DNA of 64,000 nucleotides, taken from NCBI RefSeq assembly GCF_000719345.1, contig NZ_JOFX01000034.1, positions 6,830 through 70,829 of the forward strand, in the 5' to 3' direction. Within the stretch, counting starts at the first letter, position 1, and the number at the start of each line of letters is the position of its first letter. Shown in pieces: positions 57,581 through 64,000 of the stretch. Under the pieces are notes generated by a model. It made no database searches. It was not told the origin of the DNA and was given only the letters and a program-made list of their open reading frames with translations. This DNA comes from Streptomyces sp. NRRL F-2664. GTDB lineage: Bacteria; Actinomycetota; Actinomycetes; Streptomycetales; Streptomycetaceae. A program made the position numbers and the translations under genes.

Positions 57581-58371
57581 GCACGCCCTCCAGGCGGGAG
57601 CAGTTCGCCGCGCAGGCGCGCTCGGAGCGGCCGGACCTGGCACTGATGTGCCTGCTGCTGGCGGCGGAGGCGGACCCCGACCTGGACGAACGCGCCATGG
57701 ACTGGGCCCAGATCGAACTGGACCGGCTGGCCGGGATGCTGCCGTACGGTCTGCGGGGCGGGCGGGCGTGGGCCTCGGCGGTGACGCAACTGCTGGGCGG
57801 GCGCCTCGGTTTCCACGGCACCCCGGCGGACTACGAGCGGCTGTCGTCCTCGCTGCTGCACGAGGTGCTGCGGCGCCGCCGGGGCCTGCCGATCCTGCTG
57901 TCGGTGGTGTGGCTGGAGGTCGCCCGGCGAGCGGGCGCTCCGGTGTACGGGCTGGGCCTGCCGGGGCATTTCGTGGTCGGCTTCGGCGATCCGGAGGAGG
58001 GCGTGGTGGTCGACCCGTTCGCGGGCGGCGCCTCGCTGGGCGCAGGGCCGGCGGAACTGGCGTCGGGGCCGCGTACGCCGGCCCGGACGCTGGACATCGT
58101 GCTGCGGATCCTGACCAACATCCGAGCCTGGGCCTCGACCCGACCGGAGCAGTCGGGAGTGGCCCTGTGGGCCCTGGAGCTGTCGCTGCTGCTGCCGTCG
58201 CACCCGGCATCACTGCGCTACGAGCGGGCGCGGCTGCTGGTGGAGCGGGGGGCCTTCCGGGAGGGAGCGGCGGAACTGGACGCGTACGCGGAGGTCGTCG
58301 CGGCGGTCGACGACGGCGCGGCGGCCCGGATCCGCGCTGAGGCCGTCTCGGCCCGGGCCCTGCTGAACTGA
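57577..58371 (+). CDS. SirB1/transglutaminase-like family protein
   Basis: The 264-residue soluble protein matches the SirB1 N-terminal transglutaminase-like family: LLLAAEADPDLDER, GFHGTPADYERLSSSLLHEV, RRGLPILLSVVWLEVARRAG (span about 100-119), then YGLGLPGHFVVGF and VDPFAGG, where Cys/His/Asp triads of active transglutaminases are not fully retained (a His in GLPGHF and Asp in VDPF are seen, no clear Cys). A TPR-like C-terminus follows. The role is unknown. The GTG start overlaps the GNAT stop, so the two are translationally coupled. Confidence 0.83.
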   Translation: MSTPSRREQFAAQARSERPDLALMCLLLAAEADPDLDERAMDWAQIELDRLAGMLPYGLRGGRAWASAVTQLLGGRLGFHGTPADYERLSSSLLHEVLRRRRGLPILLSVVWLEVARRAGAPVYGLGLPGHFVVGFGDPEEGVVVDPFAGGASLGAGPAELASGPRTPARTLDIVLRILTNIRAWASTRPEQSGVALWALELSLLLPSHPASLRYERARLLVERGAFREGAAELDAYAEVVAAVDDGAAARIRAEAVSARALLN

Positions 58372-58407
58372 CCGCACCCGCCGCCCCTGCCGGGGCCCTG
58401 GTGCGCC

Positions 58408-58440
58408 GGTGCCCCCGCCCGGGGTCCGGGCGGGGGCACC
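58408..58440. terminator. Bidirectional terminator between SirB1-like and PG-binding genes
   Basis: A perfect 15-bp stem (58408-58422 with 58426-58440) with a 3-nt loop, inside a further CCGCACCC...GGGTGCGG pairing, lies between convergent genes. Confidence 0.82.
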
Positions 58441-58453
58441 GTGGGTGCGGTTC

Positions 58454-60421
58454 TCAGCTGGGATTGGTGTCGATGACGACCGTCCGCTCGGCCGGGGTCT
58501 TGCCGCGCAGCGCCTTGGCGAGCGCGCCGACGACGTCCTGAGGGGTGACGGCGGTCTTGGCGCCGGTACCTCGGGTGATCATGACCCCGTCGAAGGTGTT
58601 CCCGTAGGTCGTCTTCAGCGCCTCCAGGTCGAACTTCTCGGTGAGCCGGCCGTCCACGGCCTGCATGCTGAGGATCTTGGGGAGCGACAGCTTGCCGAAG
58701 GCGATGGACTTGGTGCCTGCCTTGACCGTGGCGTTGGCGGACATCGCGGGCTCGGCGAACTCCTTCATCGCACGGTCCAGTTCCGCCTGGTTGATCGTCG
58801 GTTCCTTGGTGGTGGTCGGCAGTTCCACCACGGCCGCCCTGCCGGTGCCGACCTGGTCGCGGAAGGCCTTGGTGACGAGGTCGACGGAGCCGTCCACGTC
58901 CAGGGTGGTGCCCGCCTTGCCGGGCACGGCGACCGCCTTGCCGGTGTCGAAGGTGATCGTGCCCTCGGTGACGGAACCCGCCGATCCGGCGAGTTCCTGG
59001 AGCGCGACCGTGAGCTTCTCCTCGTCGACGGGCATGACGGCGTCGGCGACGCGCTCGTTGCCGAGGAGCGAGCCGATGACCGTGACGGGGTTGTAGTCGC
59101 TGCCGGCGGCGTTGCGGACGGTGGTCTGGCTGTCCAGGGTCAGGCCGGCCTTGTCGGGCTTCAGCTCGACCGGCTTGCCGCCGACCGTCAGCTGGAGCGG
59201 CGCCGCGGCGCGGGTGCCGAAGGCCGTCTGGAGCTTCGAGACGGCCTCGTCGCGGCTGCCGCTGATGTCGACGCCGAGGACGGTGGTGCCCTTGGGGACG
59301 TCGGAGTGGTTCAGGAGCAGGCCGGCGCCGTAGGCCACGCCGATGAGCGCCACGATGCCGCCGCCGACGAGGACCAGCTTGGAGCGGCCCTTCTTGGCGG
59401 GCTTCGCGGGGGTTTTCTTGTCCGCGGGCGGCGTGGGACGCGGGGCGGCGGGCGCGGGGGCCGGGACCGGGGTCGGCAGCGGGCCGTCCAGGTCGGGGCC
59501 GGGCCAGCCCGCGGTGTCCGCGGCGGACGGGCCGCCGCCCCCGGCGGGGCGGGATCCGAAGCCGGGGCCGCCCGTGGGGCCGGCCGGGCCGTCGGCGTGG
59601 TCGTTGTAGACGGGGAACGCCTCGGTGGACGGGCCGGCGTCGCCGTGGTCGCTGCCGTACGCGGGGAAGCCCTGGGTCGCTCCGACGCCGGGAGCCCCGG
59701 GCATCGGGGCGGCCGGCGCCTGCGGCGGGGCGTAGCCCGTGCCGTAGTCGGCCACGGGCGGCGGCGGGGTGCGCGGCGGCGCGTAGGCGGCGTCCGGCGC
59801 CGGCGGGCCCTGGACGTCCGGCGGGGGCGGGAAGCCGCTGCCGGGCGGGGTCGGCGTCGCGCCGGGCACACGCTGGGCGAGCGGCGGCGGCGGGGCGGCC
59901 GCCGGCATCTGCGCGGCGGCGGGCGGCGTGGGCGCCGGCGCCGGGGTGGGCGGCTTGCGGGGCGCGAACCAGTTGCTGGCGGCCGGCTCCTCGGCCTGCG
60001 CCGGGGCCGGGTCCGGCTCGGGTGCGGCCTCGACACGGGTCGGCCGGGGACCCGGGCGCTGCGGGAGCGGCGGCTCGGCCTGCTGCCCGGGCGACGGCTC
60101 CGGCGCAGTCGGCGCACCGCTGCCGGACGGGCCGCTGTTGGTGCCCATCGACTTGCGCACGACCACCGGGGGGATCGGCCGCGAACCCGGGATGTTGATC
60201 CGGATCCGGGTCGTCAGGGTGGTCTCGGTCTTGGGCCCGTCGGATTCGGGCGTGGACGGATTCGAGGTCACAGGGTTCTCCTCCGGGGCGTTCGCCGCGC
60301 CGGGCCCGGGCACAGTCGTGGACGGATACTGGCCGGTTCCGTACGGCGGCGTACCCGAGGGGTAAGCGGCTCCCCCGGACCCCTGGGGCCCGGAGGACGA
60401 ACTGTCGGTTTCACGACTCAA
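58454..60421 (-). CDS. Membrane protein with PG_binding_4 (VanW N-terminal type) domains
   Basis: The 655-residue protein has a long proline-rich, probably disordered cytoplasmic N-terminus (about 320 residues), one membrane helix around residue 360 (KLVLVGGGIVALIGVAYGAG) and an extracytoplasmic part with repeated PG_binding_4-like domains. The first begins VLGVDISGSRDEAVSKLQTAF and contains LQLTVGGKPVELKPDKAGL (each quoted as a span start). Such domains are found in front of VanW or L,D-transpeptidase domains, which are absent here, so the protein is a probable cell-wall sensor or anchor. The start is a TTG at 60421 with GGGAG 8 nt upstream. It ends opposite the SirB1-like gene. Confidence 0.78.
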   Translation of the reverse strand: MSRETDSSSSGPQGSGGAAYPSGTPPYGTGQYPSTTVPGPGAANAPEENPVTSNPSTPESDGPKTETTLTTRIRINIPGSRPIPPVVVRKSMGTNSGPSGSGAPTAPEPSPGQQAEPPLPQRPGPRPTRVEAAPEPDPAPAQAEEPAASNWFAPRKPPTPAPAPTPPAAAQMPAAAPPPPLAQRVPGATPTPPGSGFPPPPDVQGPPAPDAAYAPPRTPPPPVADYGTGYAPPQAPAAPMPGAPGVGATQGFPAYGSDHGDAGPSTEAFPVYNDHADGPAGPTGGPGFGSRPAGGGGPSAADTAGWPGPDLDGPLPTPVPAPAPAAPRPTPPADKKTPAKPAKKGRSKLVLVGGGIVALIGVAYGAGLLLNHSDVPKGTTVLGVDISGSRDEAVSKLQTAFGTRAAAPLQLTVGGKPVELKPDKAGLTLDSQTTVRNAAGSDYNPVTVIGSLLGNERVADAVMPVDEEKLTVALQELAGSAGSVTEGTITFDTGKAVAVPGKAGTTLDVDGSVDLVTKAFRDQVGTGRAAVVELPTTTKEPTINQAELDRAMKEFAEPAMSANATVKAGTKSIAFGKLSLPKILSMQAVDGRLTEKFDLEALKTTYGNTFDGVMITRGTGAKTAVTPQDVVGALAKALRGKTPAERTVVIDTNPS

Positions 60422-60625
60422 GGCAGGTTCTCCCGGTTGGCTCCGCCGCCCGTCATACCGTGCGCGGGCAGCTCGGCGGCCCGTCCACCATACTGGCCGC
60501 CGCCCGCGCGCAACTGACGGCCGGGAATCAGTGGTTCCTCTTGGAGCCCGCCAAACCCCCCTGAAGTGCCACGAGAGCCCTGCCCGCACGGCTCGGCCGA
60601 ACCGTCTACGAGGTCCGACACCACG

Positions 60626-61009
60626 TCACTTGGCGGGCCGGGAGGCCGAAACCGGCCGGTCGGCGGGAAGGGTGATCGTGGCGCACATCACAGCGAGCGC
60701 CGCTCCGCCCAAAAGGTAGGCGTACATGCCGATTCCGGACGAACCGAGGACGAAGTCCCCTTCGGGGCGCGGCAGGCTGAGCACCACGTAGGCGAGGAAC
60801 CAGCCGACCGCGCCACCGCCCACCCCGAGGCCGGTCCCCAGGGCCAGCCGGCCGCCGAGGAAGAGCCCGAGGAGGGCCAGCAGCGCGAGCAGCAGGCCCG
60901 CGGGGAACCACAGGTCCACGACCAGCCAGCCGGCCGCACCGGTCAGCGCGCCCAGCAGCAGCAGGCCCAGGCAGCCGGCGATCCGGCCCGCCGTCAGGCG
61001 GCCGGTCAC
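60626..61009 (-). CDS. DUF6113 family membrane protein
   Basis: This 127-residue protein has four predicted membrane helices ([58 protein letters not shown] and [17 protein letters not shown]). The function is unknown. Its GTG start overlaps the mshB stop as GTGA, so it is coupled to the mycothiol gene in Streptomyces; a role near mycothiol metabolism is only inference from that. A 204-bp gap follows to the PG-binding gene. Confidence 0.8.
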   Translation of the reverse strand: MTGRLTAGRIAGCLGLLLLGALTGAAGWLVVDLWFPAGLLLALLALLGLFLGGRLALGTGLGVGGGAVGWFLAYVVLSLPRPEGDFVLGSSGIGMYAYLLGGAALAVMCATITLPADRPVSASRPAK

Positions 61010-61902
61010 GCGTCCACCCCCGCGAAGAGGTCGCGCTCGCGCTCGCCGGCCGCTACGCCCGGGCTGCCCTCGACGAGTTCGTAGTACTCGCGGGCGAACA
61101 GCGGCTGCGCCAGGTCGTTGGAGAGCGCGAAGAAGGGGCCGTCCACGGCGATCTGGGTGGCGTGGGCCCGCATGGCGGCCGCCTTGGCCGCCACGAGGGC
61201 CTCGTCCGCGTCGATCTCGGCGGTGATCCGGGCGTCGTCGACCACGCCGGGCACGTCCGCGGGCGAGGCCACCCCGGGGAAGGACACCCCGTCTCCGGCA
61301 GCGCCGAGCCGGGCGAAGCCCTCCTCGACCACCGACAGCGGGATCCGGTTCCAGTAGATTTTCCCGATCGTGTGGGGGTCCCCGAGGTCGCGCCGGTACG
61401 CCTTCTCGCCGGCCAGTTCGGCGGCACGCATCGCGACCCGGTGCGCCTGGATGTGGTCGGGGTGCCCGTAGCCGCCGTCCGGGTCGTAGGTGACGAGGAC
61501 CTGCGGGCGCAGCTCCCGGATCACCTCCACGAGGTAAGCGGCGGCCTCGTCCACGTCGGCGGACCAGAAGGCCTCCGGGCGGCGGTTCTGCGGGGCGCCC
61601 ATCATCCCGGAGTCGCGGTAGCGGCCGGGGCCGCCGAGGAACCGGTGGTCGTGGACGCCCAGTTCGGCCATGGCGGCGGCGAGCTCGCCGATCCGGTGGG
61701 CGCCGAGGGCGTCGTCGCGGTCGGCCGTCAGGTGGCCGAGGGCGGGCGGGATGACCTCGCCCTCCTCGCCCAGGGTGCAGGTCACCAGCGCGACATGGGC
61801 GCCCTGGGCCGCGTACTTGGCCATGGTGACGCCGTTGTTGATCGACTCGTCGTCGGGGTGCGCGTGCACGAAGAGCAGACGACGGGCGGGAAGACCGTTC
61901 AT
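61006..61902 (-). CDS. mshB: Mycothiol biosynthesis deacetylase MshB
   Basis: MshB deacetylates GlcNAc-Ins to GlcN-Ins in mycothiol synthesis. The 298-residue zinc enzyme has the LmbE/PIG-L motif HAHPDDE (residues 13-19) with the ligands His and Asp, the remaining zinc His in [13 protein letters not shown], and VIPPALGHL characteristic of MshB. The ATG at 61902 has TACGCT 6 nt upstream and no ribosome site, so the mRNA is probably leaderless; the longer frame upstream is spurious. Mycothiol is the co-substrate of the mycoredoxin encoded at the left end of the window. It matches Rv1170. Confidence 0.92.
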   Translation of the reverse strand: MNGLPARRLLFVHAHPDDESINNGVTMAKYAAQGAHVALVTCTLGEEGEVIPPALGHLTADRDDALGAHRIGELAAAMAELGVHDHRFLGGPGRYRDSGMMGAPQNRRPEAFWSADVDEAAAYLVEVIRELRPQVLVTYDPDGGYGHPDHIQAHRVAMRAAELAGEKAYRRDLGDPHTIGKIYWNRIPLSVVEEGFARLGAAGDGVSFPGVASPADVPGVVDDARITAEIDADEALVAAKAAAMRAHATQIAVDGPFFALSNDLAQPLFAREYYELVEGSPGVAAGERERDLFAGVDA

Positions 61903-61908
61903 GGGCCT

Positions 61909-61914
61909 AGCGTA
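61909..61914 (-). promoter_or_regulatory. -10 box TACGCT for leaderless mshB mRNA
   Basis: TACGCT fits TANNNT and ends 6 nt before the ATG at 61902; no ribosome binding site is present. Confidence 0.45.
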
Positions 61915-61973
61915 GGGGGTGCCCCGCGCCGGAACCGGTCTGCCCGCCCTGCCCGGCGGGGCTCGTGGTCGAT

Positions 61974-62168
61974 CTAGAACTTGATGCCGCTGATCATGCT
62001 CGCCACGTTCGAGGTGAGCTGGCTGAGGGTCGGGGCGATGGTGGAACTCGCCAGGTAGAAGCCGAGCAGCACACAGACCACCGCGTGTCCCGCCTTCAGG
62101 CCGGCCCGGCGGACCAGCAGGAAGACGATGATCGCCAGCAGCACCACGGCAGAGATCGAGAGTGCCAC
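61974..62168 (-). CDS. Small membrane protein, 64 residues
   Basis: The protein starts with a hydrophobic helix ([20 protein letters not shown]) and has a second one in [16 protein letters not shown]; the C-terminus is neutral. I recognise no family. GGAGG lies about 9 nt before the GTG at 62168, which supports translation. It lies 71 bp upstream of mshB on the same strand, although mshB has its own putative -10 box. Confidence 0.72.
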   Translation of the reverse strand: MALSISAVVLLAIIVFLLVRRAGLKAGHAVVCVLLGFYLASSTIAPTLSQLTSNVASMISGIKF

Positions 62169-62527
62169 GGCGTTTCACCTCCACGTCGAGCGGACATCGG
62201 TACGCGCATTCGTGCTCGGCGAGAGTCATACCCACCGTGCGCTACGGATCATAACTATCCGTGCCAGCGCATCGATCGAAATCCGGCAGCACGAGGGGCG
62301 CATGCCGCGCACGGGCGGGGTCACGCACGGGCCGGCCGGGGGGCGGTTGCGCCCCCCGGCCGGCTGTCGGCACCCGCACGGCCGCACGACACCCAGGCTG
62401 CATGCCCCAGATCTCGGGGCAGAAACGGTCAAGTTGCCGCCGTGTAAACCGAGTTGTCGGTCCGGCTCGGCTTCGCAACCGGAACGCGGCGGGTGGCCGG
62501 AAATGATCGCCCGTCGGGGTGGGCGTC
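62169..62527. other. 359-bp intergenic region
   Basis: It holds the leader of the 64-residue gene at its left side, with an AT-richer patch on the minus strand (TATGAT at 62253-62248) as a possible -10, and at 62331-62364 the terminator of the ABC operon. No credible gene is present. Confidence 0.55.
62331..62364 (-). terminator. Terminator of the oligopeptide ABC operon
   Basis: A perfect 15-bp GC stem (62331-62345 with 62350-62364) with a GTTG loop lies about 160 bp past the stop of the downstream ATPase gene. Confidence 0.75.
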
Positions 62528-63592
62528 TCAGCCTTCGTACGGTCCGCCCGCCCGGTCCGCCTCCTCCGGCGGCACGTGCGGCACCACCTGCTTCTCCGCC
62601 GCGAAGTGACACGCCGACGGATGAGCCGCCGGGCCGGAGGGGAACGCCTCCGGAACCGCGAGCAGCGGGACCTCCTCCGCGCAGCGCTCCCGGGCCTTCC
62701 AGCAGCGGGTGCGGAAGCGGCAGCCCGACGGCGGGTCGGCCGGGGACGGCACGTCGCCGGAGAGGATGATCCGCTCACGGTGGGCGCGTGCCCGCGGGTC
62801 GGGGACGGGCACGGCCGAAAGCAGCGCCTGGGTGTAGGGGTGGGTGGGGTGTTCGTAGATCTCGCTGTCCGTGCCGATCTCCACGATCCGGCCGAGGTAC
62901 ATGACCCCGACGCGGTCGGAGATGTGCCGGACGATCGAGAGGTCGTGCGCGATGAAGACGTAGGACAGGTCGAACTCGTCCTGGAGCTTCTCCAGCAGGT
63001 TGACGACCTGCGCCTGGACGGAGACGTCCAGGGCGGAGACCGGTTCGTCGGCGACGATGATCTCGGGCCGGAGGGCCAGGCCGCGGGCGATGCCGATGCG
63101 CTGGCGCTGGCCGCCGGAGAACTGGTGCGGATAGCGGTTGACGTACTCCGGGTTCAGGCCGACGACGTCCAGGAGCTCCTGGACCCTGCGGCGCCGGTCG
63201 CCCTTCGGGGCCGCCTCGGGGTGGATCTCGTACGGCTCGCCGATGATGTCGCCGACCGTCATGCGCGGGTTCAGCGAGGTGTACGGGTCCTGGAAGACCA
63301 TCTGGATGTTGCGGCGCACGGCCTTCAGGGCGCGCCCCGACAGCCGGCTGATGTCCTCGCCCTTGTACGTGATCGAACCGGCGGTCGGCCGTTCCAGGTG
63401 GACCAGCATCTTGGCCACGGTGGACTTGCCGCAGCCGGACTCCCCCACGATTCCCAGCGTCTCGCCGGTGTGCAGGCCGAAGGAGACTCCGTCGACGGCC
63501 TTGACCGCACTGACCTGCTTCTTGAACAGGACGCCCTGGGTGAGCGGGTAGTGCTTGGCCAGATCCGTCACCTCCAGGAGGGGCTCAGCCAT
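62528..63592 (-). CDS. dppF: Dipeptide/oligopeptide ABC transporter ATP-binding protein (DppF/OppF)
   Basis: This 354-residue ATPase energises a type I ABC importer for peptides. It has Walker A GESGCGKS near residue 55, the Q-loop MVFQDPY, the ABC signature SGGQRQR, Walker [14 protein letters not shown] and the switch His in FIAHDLS. The C-terminal oligopeptide-type extension includes the CRFRTRC cysteine segment, characteristic of OppD/F. The start ATG overlaps the upstream ATPase gene by 8 bp, so they are coupled. The substrate (peptide or other) cannot be told from the ATPase. Confidence 0.93.
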   Translation of the reverse strand: MAEPLLEVTDLAKHYPLTQGVLFKKQVSAVKAVDGVSFGLHTGETLGIVGESGCGKSTVAKMLVHLERPTAGSITYKGEDISRLSGRALKAVRRNIQMVFQDPYTSLNPRMTVGDIIGEPYEIHPEAAPKGDRRRRVQELLDVVGLNPEYVNRYPHQFSGGQRQRIGIARGLALRPEIIVADEPVSALDVSVQAQVVNLLEKLQDEFDLSYVFIAHDLSIVRHISDRVGVMYLGRIVEIGTDSEIYEHPTHPYTQALLSAVPVPDPRARAHRERIILSGDVPSPADPPSGCRFRTRCWKARERCAEEVPLLAVPEAFPSGPAAHPSACHFAAEKQVVPHVPPEEADRAGGPYEG

Positions 63593-64000
63593 GGAGGCAC
63601 TCCTTCCAGAAGTGGCAGGCGCTGTCGCGCGGCGCGGGCGCCCCGGTCACCGGGTACAGCGGCGGGACGTCGCTGCGGCAGACCTCCTGCGCCATCGGGC
63701 AGCGCGGGTGGAAGGCGCAGCCGGGCGGGATCCGGAGCAGGTTGGGCGGCAGGCCCTTGATCGCGTACAGCTCCTGGCCCTTCTGGTCCAGGCGCGGGAT
63801 GGAGTCCAGCAGGCCGCGCGTGTACGGGTGCGCGGGCGCCTGGTAGATCTCGTGGACGGGGGCCGACTCCACGATCCGGCCCGCGTACATGACCGCGATC
63901 CTGTCCGCGACGTCGGCGACCACGCCGAGGTCGTGGGTGATCAGGATCAGGCCCATGTTCATCTCGCGCTGGAGCTCCGCGAGGAGGTCCATGACCTGGG
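63585..64000 (-). CDS. dppD: Dipeptide/oligopeptide ABC ATP-binding protein (DppD/OppD), C-terminal part
   Basis: Only about 138 residues lie in the window; the gene continues past 64000 and the N-terminal half with Walker A is outside. Visible are the switch region [24 protein letters not shown] (as a span), the oligo_HPY extension with [11 protein letters not shown] and the cysteine-bearing [15 protein letters not shown]. It is the partner ATPase of the gene that follows; permease and binding-protein genes are presumably upstream, to the right of the window. Confidence 0.92.
   Translation of the reverse strand, partial: QVMDLLAELQREMNMGLILITHDLGVVADVADRIAVMYAGRIVESAPVHEIYQAPAHPYTRGLLDSIPRLDQKGQELYAIKGLPPNLLRIPPGCAFHPRCPMAQEVCRSDVPPLYPVTGAPAPRDSACHFWKECLHG

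Noticed and set aside
1..64000. CRISPR arrays, insertion sequences, prophage, attachment sites, tRNA or rRNA genes
   Set aside because: I found no regularly spaced repeats, transposase or integrase motifs and no recognisable tRNA/rRNA sequence; short repeats seen are inside coding regions.

Overview
The window is high-GC (about 70-73 %) actinobacterial chromosome, almost certainly Streptomyces. Third codon positions are nearly always G or C and GTG starts are common. The mycothiol-linked genes (mycoredoxin, mshB), a zinc anti-sigma/ECF pair and several Streptomyces-type conserved families point the same way. It is a core, housekeeping-type region: I see no transposase, integrase, prophage, CRISPR array, rRNA or tRNA. 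About 60 protein genes fill the window; both edges cut a gene (uvrD2 on the left, an oligopeptide ABC ATPase on the right).

Region 1 (1-18.5 kb) is DNA repair and thiol chemistry. It holds uvrD2 (partial), mycoredoxin, NudC, an M20 dipeptidase, the paired helicase-nucleases AdnA/AdnB, an alkyltransferase-like protein, a large kinase-like/flippase-like membrane protein, a secreted tripeptidyl-peptidase-like lipoprotein and MoeZ. Region 2 (18.6-23.2 kb) is a minus-strand four-gene set: PelF-like glycosyltransferase, polytopic membrane protein, NAD-dependent epimerase and Spherulin-4/GH135-type protein. It looks like a small exopolysaccharide system and is the most interesting locus here. Region 3 (23.7-32.6 kb) holds a membrane-anchored DUF3152 metalloprotease-like protein, alpha/beta hydrolases, a TetR regulator, DUF3107, a MiaE-like ferritin-fold protein, a DEAD-box RNA helicase with a repetitive tail and a 50-residue protein behind a textbook SigR-type promoter.

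Region 4 (32.7-42.7 kb) contains MarC, a PHP phosphoesterase, DUF6758, a Suppressor-of-fused protein, CorA with a structured leader, a LppX-like lipoprotein, an MgtE_N/CBS protein, DUF1003 and Mrp. Region 5 (42.8-48.1 kb) is an envelope-stress module: SigE-type ECF sigma factor, its zinc anti-sigma factor, an HtrA-like protease and TatB, with a divergent O-methyltransferase. Region 6 (48.4-64 kb) carries an enoyl-CoA hydratase, Tag, a DivIVA-like protein, FolP2, LOG, DapE, DapC, the 7Fe ferredoxin, a GNAT protein, a SirB1-like protein, MshB and a Dpp/Opp ABC operon.

From memory of the M. tuberculosis map, two blocks here are nearly collinear with Rv3198A-Rv3211 and with Rv1170-Rv1239c, which supports many of the assignments. 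Regulation visible in the sequence: three GGAAT-N18/19-GTT (SigR-type) promoters before mrx1, moeZ and the 50-residue gene; about ten genes with TANNNT only 6-7 nt before the start codon and no Shine-Dalgarno sequence (leaderless candidates); and long perfect stem-loops between most convergent gene pairs.
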